DNA of 64,000 bases from assembly GCA_000244995.1 (NCBI GenBank), contig CM001438.1, positions 2,070,090 to 2,134,089 of the forward strand. The letters run 5' to 3'. Below are positions 8,210 to 16,448 of this stretch, in pieces. Under the pieces are notes generated by a model that was not told where the DNA came from, made no database searches, and worked only from the letters and a program-made list of their open reading frames with translations. A program made the position numbers and the translations under genes. Numbering within the stretch: position 1 is the first letter of the stretch; each line of letters starts with the position of its first letter. Origin of the DNA: Burkholderiales bacterium JOSHI_001 (GTDB lineage: Bacteria; Pseudomonadota; Gammaproteobacteria; Burkholderiales; Burkholderiaceae_C).

Positions 8210-8635
8210 CTATTGGCACTTTGATGCAATATTGGACTCGACTTCTCGTAGAAGCTCCAACTTCTTTGAGCCAGTGGCAACTAACGTCGCACCGTCAGGC
8301 AACGGCATGCTAAACGGACCCGGGAGCTTCAGCTGTGTGCGCATCGAATACAGGCGATCACACTCACGCTTGAGCGCTGCCGCGGACTTAAGCTCTTCCT
8401 CACGTTTCTGAGCCTGACTTTCCAGAAAGCGCCGTCTACTTTGTTCGCCTGCAACGCGCTCAGCCTCTGATTGCTTCTGAATCGGAACCATGGAGGCAGT
8501 CTGTCCGGCCAATGGCGGCGCATTGCTGTAGACAACCCTGCCAGACTTATCTACGTGCTTATAGATCTGTGCCAATGCGAGCGAGGCAAGAGCCAAGAGG
8601 CAGAGGACTAGGATTGATTTGGTGGGGCGAATCAC
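8210..8635 (-). CDS. Secreted DUF4124-domain protein
   Basis: 141 residues. Signal peptide about 1-22 (cleavage after ALA). DUF4124 follows directly: IYKHVDKSGRVVYSNAPP. A long charged helix (residues about 50-95, rich in E, R, K) is a likely coiled coil. The C-terminus has a single Cys. DUF4124 proteins are periplasmic and common in beta- and gammaproteobacteria; role unknown. Confidence 0.83.
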   Translation of the reverse strand: MIRPTKSILVLCLLALASLALAQIYKHVDKSGRVVYSNAPPLAGQTASMVPIQKQSEAERVAGEQSRRRFLESQAQKREEELKSAAALKRECDRLYSMRTQLKLPGPFSMPLPDGATLVATGSKKLELLREVESNIASKCQ

Positions 8636-8747
8636 TTATGGCATAGGAAGTAGGTACGACGCAATGATGCAACCCTTGCTGTTGCCGACTCTGACCAGGC
8701 GCAACTGGCCTCGACATACTCTGGCATCGAGGCACTCGAATTGTGCG

Positions 8748-8876
8748 GCCTAACGTTCGAGGTAAGGCGGTCCCTACAGCGGAGCGTGTAAGCCCTGCGC
8801 AGGACGATGATAACTTTGGCCTGCGCAGGGCTTACACGCGCAGCTGTTGGGGCTCGCCTTGACCGAGGGGTTAGGC
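8748..8876 (-). repeat. attC, class A (DUF924 cassette)
   Basis: 129 bp. End pentamer CGCAT, 5/5 match. Confidence 0.96.
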
Positions 8877-8903
8877 CGCATACTCTCCGCCAAGGTAGTT
8901 GAA

Positions 8904-9440
8904 CTAGAAGCTGGACCCAGGTTGCTGCAGGAAGGCCAACTCTTCTTGGCTTGACTCGCGACCAAGGATGCTATTCCGGTGTGGGTAGCGACTGAAGCGG
9001 TCGATGATGGCCTTGTGCTGAAGTTCGGCTCTGTAGTTGGCTTCTGGCGCCTGTGTTCGAAACAGGCGCTCAGCGTGTACGTGTATTGCTGGCGACTCGC
9101 TGTGCATGTAGGGCATGTACAAGAAGGCCCTCTGCTGCGCTGGAAGGGCTTGATCTGAGCCAGCGCGAACTGCCTCTTGCGAAAGTGCGAGTGCCAGCGG
9201 GTCGGAAGCGAAGGCGAGGGCAGTTCCACGGTAGATGTTCCGAGAGAACTGGTCTAGCACGATGATTTCAGCCAAGCGACCCTCTGGCAGCGTTCGCCAC
9301 TCAAAGAGCTCGACTGCATTGGCAGCTCGATGGACAGCACCAAACCGTTCATGAATTCTCTTGTCCAACTCAGGATCAACGCGCCACCACTGCGCGGGCT
9401 CGATCTCCTCAAACCAGAACTTCAGGATTGCGTTGTGCAT
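8904..9440 (-). CDS. DUF924-family protein
   Basis: 178 residues, the normal family length. Recognised by FWFEEIEPAQWWRVDPELD at the N-terminus, LAEIIVLDQFSRNIYRGT near residue 60, FLYMPYMHSES near 106 and RFSRYPHRNSILGR near 148. DUF924 has an all-helical TPR-like fold and no assigned activity. The ATG is 29 bp from the upstream attC. Confidence 0.9.
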   Translation of the reverse strand: MHNAILKFWFEEIEPAQWWRVDPELDKRIHERFGAVHRAANAVELFEWRTLPEGRLAEIIVLDQFSRNIYRGTALAFASDPLALALSQEAVRAGSDQALPAQQRAFLYMPYMHSESPAIHVHAERLFRTQAPEANYRAELQHKAIIDRFSRYPHRNSILGRESSQEELAFLQQPGSSF

Positions 9441-9469
9441 TCGATCTGCCCCGGTTTTGGTTTCATGCG

Positions 9470-9598
9470 GCCTAACGTTCGAGGTAAGGCGGGCCCTACA
9501 GCGGAGCGTGTAAGCCCCGGAGCGGACGATGATAACTTTGGCCGTTCCGGGGCTTGCACGCGCAGCTGTTGGGGCTCGCCTTGACCGAGGGGTTAGGC
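9470..9598 (-). repeat. attC, class A (VOC cassette 1)
   Basis: 129 bp. End pentamer GGCAC, 5/5 match. Confidence 0.96.
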
Positions 9599-9638
9599 GG
9601 CACCTTTTGGGCGAGGCCTTGGGCCAACCGCCCGCTGC

Positions 9639-10031
9639 TCAGGTTGGGCGGTGCAGCGCGCAAAGCTTGTTGCCATCAGGATCTCGGACATAGGCAAGGT
9701 AGAGCGCCCCCATCTTTCCCTCCCGCAAGCCCGGAGCCTGTTCGATTGAGGCGCCACCGTTCGCGACGGCCTTATCGTGAAACGCGCGTACTTGGTCGGG
9801 TGAAGCGCAGGTGAACCCTATGGTGCCGCCATTTGCAAATGTGGCGGGTTGATCGTCGATGGGTTCGCTTACGCAGAATGTCCCGCCTTCATGTCGATAG
9901 AAGAGGCGCTTGTGGCCAGTGCTTGCCGAGTTTTGTATTGGATCACCAACTCCCAGAAGCCCAAGCACTGCATCGTAGAACCGCTTTGAGCGCTCGATGT
10001 CATTCGTTCCAACCATGACGTGGCTAAACAT
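9639..10031 (-). CDS. VOC-superfamily glyoxalase-like protein (copy a)
   Basis: 130 residues. VOC fold: FSHVMVGTNDIERSKRFYDA start, TIGFTC middle strand, GALYLAYVRDPDGNKLCALH end with the usual DPDGN. Probably a metal-dependent small-molecule enzyme such as a lyase or resistance protein, or a binding protein; substrate unknown. A paralogous cassette at 50682 differs at only a few residues, so the two cassettes share a recent ancestor. Confidence 0.88.
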   Translation of the reverse strand: MFSHVMVGTNDIERSKRFYDAVLGLLGVGDPIQNSASTGHKRLFYRHEGGTFCVSEPIDDQPATFANGGTIGFTCASPDQVRAFHDKAVANGGASIEQAPGLREGKMGALYLAYVRDPDGNKLCALHRPT

Positions 10032-10109
10032 TCAATGTCTCCTTTTGTACTTGGCTTGATGCCAAGCCGACATGGTATGCGGAACTCGAAGCTTGGGTGC
10101 ATTTGTGCC

Positions 10110-10238
10110 GCCTAACGTTCGAGGTAAGGCGGGCCCTACAGCGGAGCGTGTAAGGCCCGGATGGGACGATGATAACTTTGGCCCAGCCGGGCCTTGCACG
10201 CGCAGCTGTTGGGGCTCGCCTTGACCGAGGGGTTAGGC
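10110..10238 (-). repeat. attC, class A (DUF1801 cassette 2)
   Basis: 129 bp. End pentamer ACCAC, 5/5 match. Confidence 0.96.
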
Positions 10239-10592
10239 ACCACCCTTCGCTGCGGCAAGTGCCAGCGGAAAGTACTTGGCGAGCTTCTTGGCTGACAGTT
10301 CCCCGAGATTCCGTAGCTTGATATGCCGCCGGCCCTTTCCCGTGCCTTCCAAGAATCCGGCTTCGTCCTTGATTTTCGCGCCGTGGCTGAACTCGACCGA
10401 GATGTGCTCCTTGTAGGCAAACACGCCACCAAACGCAACACCAGAGGAGAACAGGATGCCACCGTACTTGACCTCTTCCGATAGTGGTTTGATGGTCTTC
10501 TTGACCAGTTCTCGAACGGCCTCAACAACCTGGAACTGTTCTTCACCGAGTAGGCGAATGTCTTCGAGAAGTGCCTGAACTGTCTTGGGCAT
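10233..10592 (-). CDS. DUF1801-like protein
   Basis: 119 residues. The core VREVVKK-type helix, then EEVKYGGILFSSGVAFGGVF, YKEHISVEFSHGAKI and RRHIKLRNLGELSAKKLAKYF, fits the DUF1801 fold (small, soluble, unknown role). The stop TAA is inside the attC, giving a GGA terminus. Confidence 0.82.
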   Translation of the reverse strand: MPKTVQALLEDIRLLGEEQFQVVEAVRELVKKTIKPLSEEVKYGGILFSSGVAFGGVFAYKEHISVEFSHGAKIKDEAGFLEGTGKGRRHIKLRNLGELSAKKLAKYFPLALAAAKGGA

Positions 10593-10669
10593 GGCGAATT
10601 TTCAGTTGGCTGGGCCTGATGGGATTTCGGACGCTGACTACGAAGGAGAGCAGTACTTGTTTTCGTGGT

Positions 10670-10798
10670 GCCTAACGTTTGAATTAACGCGGGCCCGACA
10701 GCTGGCCGGGCATGACATGACTGCGACGATAGCCGATTTGGCGTAGGCAGGGCAGGCCCGGCCAGCTGTTGGGGCTCGCGTTGAATGAAGGGTTAGGC
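10670..10798 (-). repeat. attC, class B (family X copy 1)
   Basis: 129 bp. End pentamer ACCGC, 5/5 match. Confidence 0.96.
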
Positions 10799-11247
10799 AC
10801 CGCCTGCCCAAAGCGAACGTTTGGCTGGGCCTTTGTGGGACTCGCCTGCGGTGACTGCCGGGGCGAACTGACCGCCGAAGTACCGCCCCGCGGCCGTACC
10901 AGCCAGCTGCATGAGCGAAAACCGCCTCTGGCATGGGCTGCGAAGCAGCCGAAGCAGTAGGGAGGGCTGGTTGGCACAACGTGCCAAGCAGCCGCATGGT
11001 CTTTCCGAGTGTGGCCAGGGCGCGCGGTGCTGCAACTTGCGGTTTGGTGTTTGGCAATTCCTGTTCTTGGAGGAGTCTCGGTGCCAATGTCCGTGCTCAG
11101 GCCGGACTGATGCATGCCTTGCGCATTGTCTGCGGCTTGTCGCAGCTTCCTCTTGCCATTTGCGCCGACCTTGGTCTCGGAGGTGACCAGCATTCCCTTC
11201 GCGGTGGTGGCATTGTGATGCGACCTTTGCATGCTGGCTTTCGCGGT
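10799..11247. other. Family X cassette, copy 1 (no credible gene)
   Basis: 449 bp, aligned end to end with six other cassettes of 449-450 bp. All three minus frames and parts of the plus frames are long and open, but none looks like a normal protein and no ribosome site is evident. The hairpin TTGGCAC-AAC-GTGCCAA lies at 10971-10987. In this copy one plus frame, open in the others near the end, has a TGA. It may be a structured RNA, a site, or a decayed gene. Confidence 0.6.
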
Positions 11248-11376
11248 GCCTAACGTTCGAGGTAAGGCGGGCCCTACAGCGGAGCGTGTAAGCCCCGGGC
11301 AGGATGATGATGATTTTGGCCTGACCGGGGCTTGCACGCGCAGCTGTTGGGGCTCGCCTTGACCGAGGGGTTAGGC
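11248..11376 (-). repeat. attC, class A (CcbP-like cassette)
   Basis: 129 bp. End pentamer AGCAC, 5/5 match. Confidence 0.96.
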
Positions 11377-11425
11377 AGCACCCTCGCGCGATGGAGTACG
11401 TTGTGACATTGAAGTGAGGCCATGT

Positions 11426-11797
11426 TCAGTACATATACCCTCTGGCCCGCCAGTAGTGCCAATCTGAGACGGCTTGTCTTGACTCCGAATCTTCGCTGAG
11501 GCACTCGAGTTGTTCAAGCGGCACTGTCAGTTTTGAACGACCGGCCTTTGCGATTACATGCACTTCAGACATGCATTCGTCTTCTGGCGCCATAGCCAAG
11601 ACTACTACTTCCAGGTGGGTCGTGGTCGGGGAGGCGGCACGTGGAAGCCTGCACTTTGCGGTGAAGGGTAGTTTCAGCTTGTCTTGAAGATAGTAGTACC
11701 AGCTCATAGCACGTTCGGTCTCGTTGTATGCATCAACGACGATCTCGAAGAGGATTCGATCCTCGCGGGCTGGATCTTCGCGGACGCGGCGCGGCAT
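11426..11797 (-). CDS. Calcium-binding protein, CcbP-like
   Basis: 123 residues. Acidic; it opens with RILFEIVVDAYNETERAMSW and YYYLQDKLKLPFTAKC, then MAPEDECMSEV, and ends DWHYWRARGY. This pattern matches the small Calci_bind_CcbP family named for the Anabaena calcium-binding protein. Many relatives are annotated only as calcium-binding. A role in calcium buffering is family knowledge, not shown here. Confidence 0.75.
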   Translation of the reverse strand: MPRRVREDPAREDRILFEIVVDAYNETERAMSWYYYLQDKLKLPFTAKCRLPRAASPTTTHLEVVVLAMAPEDECMSEVHVIAKAGRSKLTVPLEQLECLSEDSESRQAVSDWHYWRARGYMY

Positions 11798-11810
11798 GCT
11801 ATCTGTGCTG

Positions 11811-11935
11811 CCTAACGTTTGAGCTGAGGCGCGAGCGCCGGGATGGCGCTTGGCCCGCGAGGCCGATGATAAGAACCACGGGCTCGCGGGCCAAGTGCGA
11901 TGCCGGTGCGAGTCGGCTCCAGCGAAGGGTTAGGC
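11811..11935 (-). repeat. attC, class C (M74-like peptidase cassette)
   Basis: 125 bp. End pentamer CGCAT, 5/5 match. Confidence 0.94.
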
Positions 11936-12616
11936 CGCATTCGCCTTGCAGGGAACCAGAAAGTCCACGTGGTAATGCTCGTCGTGGCGAACCCAAGGCT
12001 TGCCCTTCATGAAGGGCAGATTCTCCTTGAGATACGAGCCTCGCTGAGTGGCAAAGAGGCGGGGAAGGTACTGAACATCGAAGATGACGAGTGCCAGGCC
12101 AGACCCTGCGGCCTTGGCCGCAATGTCGAGTTGATAGAGATGTTCCGACAAGGCGTCGAAGTCGATCGTGTACTCGCCGTACTTGGCTTGCTGGTTGAAC
12201 TCCACGTCGTAGCCCAGTTTGTCTGAGAGGTTCGTGGGCAAAGGAACCGATTGGCCTCTCGCGTCCTTCACAGGGACGAAGAAGTCGATGGAGAGACCGT
12301 TCTGATGAGTTCGGTGCGGCCGAAATCTGCCGCCTGAGGGCCAGCCTGTTTCACCATAGACATAACGCGTGCCTGGATGAGCGGCAGCGAGTGCCTTGTA
12401 GCTGGCCTCGACGATGGCTGCGACCTTGGAGTGAACGTGTGTTCGGCCGGCAGTAGCTGCGAGCGTGCTGTACGCGGAGAAATTGGCGCCGTGCAGGGGA
12501 AGCTTGACGCTACCTTCTATCCGACCGTTGCTCACGCTTCCGTAGCACTGACTCTCCGCGGCCGCGGCAATGGTGGGGGCCAGGAGCGCTGCGACGAAGA
12601 AGATGCGGAGGTTCAA
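11930..12616 (-). CDS. Secreted penicillin-insensitive murein endopeptidase-like protein (M74/LAS-type)
   Basis: 228 residues. The most likely start is TTG at 12616, 5 bp from the attC, since no ATG precedes the signal peptide NLRIFFVAALLAPTIAAAA. The mature domain has HRTHQNGLSIDFF near residue 105 and RHDEHYHVDFLVPC near the end, the His/Asp zinc-ligand spacing of MepA-type LAS peptidases. It is expected in the periplasm, cutting peptidoglycan cross-links. The stop lies in the attC. Enzyme family is likely; activity untested. Confidence 0.75.
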   Translation of the reverse strand: MNLRIFFVAALLAPTIAAAAESQCYGSVSNGRIEGSVKLPLHGANFSAYSTLAATAGRTHVHSKVAAIVEASYKALAAAHPGTRYVYGETGWPSGGRFRPHRTHQNGLSIDFFVPVKDARGQSVPLPTNLSDKLGYDVEFNQQAKYGEYTIDFDALSEHLYQLDIAAKAAGSGLALVIFDVQYLPRLFATQRGSYLKENLPFMKGKPWVRHDEHYHVDFLVPCKANAA

Positions 12617-12621
12617 ATGCG

Positions 12622-12750
12622 GCCTAACGTTCGAGGTAAGGCGGGCCCTACAGCGGAGCGTGTAAGGCCCGGCAGGGACGATGATAACTTTGGCCCAGCC
12701 GGGCCTTACATGCGCAGCTGTTGGGGCTCGCCTTGACCGAGGGGTTAGGC
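12622..12750 (-). repeat. attC, class A (zinc-ribbon membrane cassette)
   Basis: 129 bp. End pentamer CTCGC, 5/5 match. Confidence 0.96.
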
Positions 12751-12842
12751 CTCGCCCCTCTGGCTCAGCTGTGAATGGCATGTGGACCCGTGCGCCGTTG
12801 CCTGAATTTGAACTGGTAGACCTCTTGCTTGGAGGTTGAAGC

Positions 12843-13154
12843 CTATGCTTCTTCTTGCTGGACGCTGAGGCCACAGTTCTTGCACCTGGCGTGACGAATG
12901 AAGACGAACGGGTGACTTATTGCTGGCTTGCCACAAGCCGGACAATGGAGGCTGGTGAGTCGCCTCAGTATGAGCAGCCACCCAACAAACCAGAGGCAGA
13001 GCATTGCTACGGAGAAGCTGTAGGGCGGCTTCTCGTGACTGATGGCTTCGTAAGCAAATCCGGAGGCAATGCCAATGAATGGCCAAGTCACCCACCAAAG
13101 AAAGAAGTGCGCTTTCCTGCGACGAACCTGCTTCCAGAACTCCGCATGCGGCAT
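12843..13154 (-). CDS. Two-helix membrane protein with C-terminal zinc ribbon
   Basis: 103 residues. A basic N-terminus (RRRKAH) is followed by two membrane helices (about 17-36 and 46-64). A four-cysteine zinc ribbon closes the protein: HCPACGKPA and ARCKNCGLS. The ribbon should face the cytoplasm by the positive-inside rule. Function unknown. Confidence 0.7.
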   Translation of the reverse strand: MPHAEFWKQVRRRKAHFFLWWVTWPFIGIASGFAYEAISHEKPPYSFSVAMLCLWFVGWLLILRRLTSLHCPACGKPAISHPFVFIRHARCKNCGLSVQQEEA

Positions 13155-13165
13155 GTGTTTGCGAG

Positions 13166-13294
13166 GCCTAACGTTCGAGGTAAGGCGGGCCCTACAGCGG
13201 AGCGTGTAAGCCCCGGGACGGACGATGAGAACTTTGGCCGTTCCGGGGCTTACACGCGCAGCTGTTGGGGCTCGCCTTGACCGAGGGGTTAGGC
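13166..13294 (-). repeat. attC, class A (phasin-like cassette a)
   Basis: 129 bp. End pentamer AACAC, 5/5 match. Confidence 0.96.
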
Positions 13295-13300
13295 AACACC

Positions 13301-13711
13301 CTACTTGAGCCTGGTTTTGGCGAGGCGCCTTGCATTTGCAACAGCCTTTTGGTGAACCGGAGCCATGCCCTTGTTGACGATGCCCATAGCGGCGGACTGC
13401 ATCTGAAGCGCAACGGCAACAGGTGAGGAACTGCCCTTGAAGGAGGGCGAGAAAAAGGAGCGAAACATCGAGGCGGCGAGTGCTTGCTGCGCCACTGCCG
13501 TTTGCTTGGCCATGGCAGTGAAGGCCTGGGAGAAGGCGACTTCCTTTTCCTTGACCATGAGCTGAAACTCACGTTTGTCCCGCTCGGTGGGGACGGCTCC
13601 TGACATAGCCATTCTTGCGACGCGGTGAGCGACAACTTGTGGTGCGGCAAATGCCAACTCTGCTGCTTTGGTGGCTAGTGACTTGGCCTTACGAGTGCTG
13701 CACGGTCCCAT
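13301..13711 (-). CDS. Phasin-like helical protein, paralog a
   Basis: 136 residues, Ala-rich and basic, almost entirely helical. AAELAFAAPQVVAHRVARM near the N-terminus and GMAPVHQKAVANARRLAKT at the C-terminus resemble proteins annotated as polyhydroxyalkanoate-granule phasins. Those coat PHA granules, but the resemblance is weak. Neighbouring cassette 13897 encodes a close paralog: a tandem cassette duplication. Confidence 0.55.
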   Translation of the reverse strand: MGPCSTRKAKSLATKAAELAFAAPQVVAHRVARMAMSGAVPTERDKREFQLMVKEKEVAFSQAFTAMAKQTAVAQQALAASMFRSFFSPSFKGSSSPVAVALQMQSAAMGIVNKGMAPVHQKAVANARRLAKTRLK

Positions 13712-13761
13712 GCGGGCTCCTTGGATGCGCTCCGACTTTAGCGCGGCGGCATTTTCGTGTT

Positions 13762-13890
13762 GCCTAACGTTCGAGGTAAGGCGGGCCCTACAGCGGAGCG
13801 TGTAAGGCCCGGCTGGGACGATGATAACTTTGGCCCAGGCGGGCCTTGCACGCGTAGCTGTTGGGGCTCGCCTTGACCGAGGGGTTAGGC
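13762..13890 (-). repeat. attC, class A (phasin-like cassette b)
   Basis: 129 bp. End pentamer AACAC, 5/5 match. Confidence 0.96.
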
Positions 13891-13896
13891 AACACC

Positions 13897-14307
13897 CTAC
13901 TTGAGCCTGGTTTTGGCGAGGCGTTTTGCATTTGCGACAGCCTTCTGGTGAACGGGAGCCATGCCCTTGTTGACGATGCCCATTGCGGCGGCTTGCATTT
14001 GAAGCGCAACGGCAACGGGTGACGACTTGCCCTTGAAGGATGGCGACCAGAGGGAGCGAAACATTGAGGCGGCGAGCGCTTGCTGTGCCACCGCCGTTTG
14101 CTTGGCCATGGCTGTGAAGGCCTGGGAGAAGGCGACTTCCTTTTCCTTGACCATGAGCTGAAACTCCCGTCTGTCTCGCTCGGTGGGGACGGCTCCTGAC
14201 ATTGCCATTCTTGTGACGCGGTGAGCGACAACTTGTGGTGCGGCAAATGCCAACTCTGCCGCTTTGGTGGCTAAAGACTTGGCCTTACGAGTGCTGCGCG
14301 GTCCCAT
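13897..14307 (-). CDS. Phasin-like helical protein, paralog b
   Basis: 136 residues from MGPRSTRK at 14307; the open frame upstream is attC. It differs from its neighbour at 13301 by scattered substitutions and no length change, so both copies are kept under selection as proteins. The most variable part is the central stretch after ASMFRS. Confidence 0.58.
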   Translation of the reverse strand: MGPRSTRKAKSLATKAAELAFAAPQVVAHRVTRMAMSGAVPTERDRREFQLMVKEKEVAFSQAFTAMAKQTAVAQQALAASMFRSLWSPSFKGKSSPVAVALQMQAAAMGIVNKGMAPVHQKAVANAKRLAKTRLK

Positions 14308-14357
14308 ACGGGCTCCTTGGATGCGCTCCGACTTTAGCGCGGCGGCATTTCTGTGTT

Positions 14358-14486
14358 GCCTAACGTTCGAGGTAAGGCGGGCCCTACAGCGGAGCGTGTA
14401 AGGCCCGGCAGGGACGATGAACATTTTGGCCCAGCCGGGCCTTACATGCGCAGCTGTTGGGGCTCGCCTTGACCGAGGGGTTAGGC
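14358..14486 (-). repeat. attC, class A (periplasmic protein cassette carrying IS30)
   Basis: 129 bp. End pentamer GTCAC, 5/5 match across the IS30 insertion. Confidence 0.96.
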
Positions 14487-14487
14487 G

Positions 14488-15084
14488 TCACTTTCTCCAC
14501 TCAGGAGGGAACGCGGACACTTCGAAGTAGTAGGCCTTGGTTTTTCCGTCGTCACCTTTGGCGGTGACCACCTTGTAGGGGCGACCTTCGACAGTCTCCA
14601 GTTTGTCAGATTGAATCTTTCCACCAAGGCGACCGATCGCGAAGTAGATCTCTACCCATGTCAACACTCGGCAGTCATCTGCTGCGGTTTGACATTGAGT
14701 TCCACCAATGATTGAGTCCTCGATCAGTCGAGCCTTCTCAGCGTGAAACGCGGCCTTCTCGGCAATGACGGCGACGTCAGGCGCTTTTGGGTCGGACTTC
14801 AGATCTTTAAGCAGGCGTGCCAGAGTTGAATGCGCTGCAACGCTGTTGGGGTACTTCGCGAGAAGCCCTTGCAGTTTGTTGTATGCCTCTACCGGCTTTC
14901 CCTTCTGCCATAGACTCATCGCCTCCTTTTGAGTAACTCCTTCGGCCTCCATGAGATCGGCCGCATTGAAGTCGGGTCTTGACCCCAACGCGATGCGTTC
15001 CGCTCGAATCTCGGAAGAACTCTGAGCATGTACCTGTGGAAAGACGGCGACCAAGATGATCGCTGCTGCGGCGTGGCGAAACAT
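14488..15084 (-). CDS. Secreted TPR-like protein, unknown function
   Basis: 198 residues. Signal peptide about 1-20 (PQVHA-QSS). Helical repeats in the middle (AYNKLQGLLAKYPNSVAAHS) look TPR-like. Two close cysteines (TQCQTAADDC) could form a disulfide. GGAGAG precedes the ATG by about 6 bp. It is the second reading frame of its cassette, the first being cut off from its start by the IS30 at 15211. Confidence 0.7.
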   Translation of the reverse strand: MFRHAAAAIILVAVFPQVHAQSSSEIRAERIALGSRPDFNAADLMEAEGVTQKEAMSLWQKGKPVEAYNKLQGLLAKYPNSVAAHSTLARLLKDLKSDPKAPDVAVIAEKAAFHAEKARLIEDSIIGGTQCQTAADDCRVLTWVEIYFAIGRLGGKIQSDKLETVEGRPYKVVTAKGDDGKTKAYYFEVSAFPPEWRK

Positions 15085-15101
15085 TGAAGCTCTCCGAACG
15101 T

Positions 15102-15209
15102 CTATGGGTTGAAGCCAAATTCAATATTCGCACTCCTCATGCCCGTGAGCCGTGCAAGAGCGTTCTCTAGTTGAGATGCCTCAAAGTAGGGCGCCGAGAT
15201 GATTTCTGT
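15102..15209 (-). other. Start-less small reading frame at the IS30 junction
   Basis: 35 codons (ISAPYFEASQLENALARL then NIEFGFNP) open from the IS30 edge to TAG at 15102. Removing the IS and one GTG duplication restores the native cassette start, but no ATG or GTG appears in frame even then. It is either an unusual start or the tail of a decayed gene. It ends 17 bp before the downstream gene. Confidence 0.35.
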
Positions 15210-15210
15210 G

Positions 15211-16314
15211 GGCGGTTTCTAGCTTGAAGTGCAATGTTCAGACGATAGTCTGAATCAGGTCGGAGAAGACTTCAGCTGGAGTTTTGAACTTGAGGATTTT
15301 GCGAGGGCGATTGTTGAGCAGGCTCTCGATGTGGCGCAACTGTGCATCTGAGACTGTAGACAGGTCCATGCCCTTTGGCAGGTACTGGCGAACGAGGCCA
15401 TTGAAGTTCTCGTTGGTGGCGCGCTGAGAAGGGCGATAGGGGTCGCAGAAGAAGATATCCAGGTTCAAGCGCGCGGTCAGATCCTGGTGCCTGGCCATCT
15501 CGGTACCGCGATCGTAGGTCATGGATTTGCGCAGTGCCTGGGGAACGCGTTTGAGGCGCTTGGCGAAGGCATTGACCACGCTCAGGGAGTCCAGGGCGTC
15601 GATCTTGACGAGCATGATGTAGCGGCTGGTGCGCTCGACCAAGGTGCCGACGGCGGAGAGGTTGCGAGCGCCTTTGATGAGGTCGCCTTCCCAATGACCT
15701 GGGACGAGGCGGGAATCGACCTCGCTGGGGCGCATGGAGATGGAGATGGCGTCCTGGATGGCGCTGAATCGGGACTTGCCGCGGGCGCGGTTGATGCGCC
15801 CGCCGCGGCTTTGGCGCAGGGCCTTGACCAGGCTGGTACGCAGTTCGCCGCGGGGTTGGGCGTAGATGGCGGCGTAGATGGTCTCGTGGGACAGGACGAC
15901 GGGCGAAGGTTCCGAGGCGCAGGACTGTTCGCGCAGGCGGCCGCAGACCTGCTCGGGAGACCAGCCCTGCTGCAGGTCCTGTAGGACTTGGCTGGCCAAT
16001 GGGGTGTTGAAGGACTGGCCAAGCTTGCGTCGCAGGGCGCCAGCGGACTTGCGGCGCTGCACACGCACACGTTGGCCAAAGGTAGCGATGTAGGGTCTGG
16101 AGTCGTCCTGGGAGCGACGGGTTCGCTGCAATTCCCGAGAGATGGTGGACGGGTCTACGCCCAATGCCAGGGCGACCTGACGCTGGCTATGCCCCTGGGA
16201 CAAGAGCAACTGAATAGAGAATCGATCAGATTCGGTGAGGTGTCGATAACCGTTGGGCATGGTGGCAATACTCGGTAGAGGGTATGAGTATTGCACCTCA
16301 GACTAGAGCGCGCC
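15211..16314 (-). mobile_element. IS30-family element, first type (copy 2, complete)
   Basis: 1104 bp with imperfect terminal repeats (left GGCGGTTTCTAGCTTGAAGT, right complement GGCGCGCTCTAGTCTGAGGT) and GTG duplicated on both sides (15208-15210, 16315-16317). It lies 5 bp from the attC at 16320. Confidence 0.95.
15238..16296 (-). CDS. IS30-family transposase
   Basis: 352 residues, GTG start at 16296 (alternative ATG 36 bp in). N-terminal HTH (DPSTISRELQRTRR), then the DDE core: GHWEGDLIKGARNLSAVGT, MTYDRGTEMARH and NENFNGLVRQYLPKG. The C-terminus is NNRPRKILKFKTPAEVF. It is the intact reference for the truncated copy at 1 and the frameshifted copy at 27178. Confidence 0.96.
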   Translation of the reverse strand: MQYSYPLPSIATMPNGYRHLTESDRFSIQLLLSQGHSQRQVALALGVDPSTISRELQRTRRSQDDSRPYIATFGQRVRVQRRKSAGALRRKLGQSFNTPLASQVLQDLQQGWSPEQVCGRLREQSCASEPSPVVLSHETIYAAIYAQPRGELRTSLVKALRQSRGGRINRARGKSRFSAIQDAISISMRPSEVDSRLVPGHWEGDLIKGARNLSAVGTLVERTSRYIMLVKIDALDSLSVVNAFAKRLKRVPQALRKSMTYDRGTEMARHQDLTARLNLDIFFCDPYRPSQRATNENFNGLVRQYLPKGMDLSTVSDAQLRHIESLLNNRPRKILKFKTPAEVFSDLIQTIV

Positions 16315-16319
16315 GTGAC

Positions 16320-16448
16320 GCCTAACGTTCGAGGTAAGGCGGGCCCTACAGCGGAGCGCGTAAGGCCCGGCAGGGACAATGATAACTTTGGCCCAGCCGG
16401 GCCTTACGCGCGCAGCTGTTGGGGCTCGCCTTGACCGAGGGGTTAGGC
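16320..16448 (-). repeat. attC, class A (DUF6933 cassette, copy 1)
   Basis: 129 bp. End pentamer CGCAC, 5/5 match. Identical to the attC at 40277. Confidence 0.96.
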
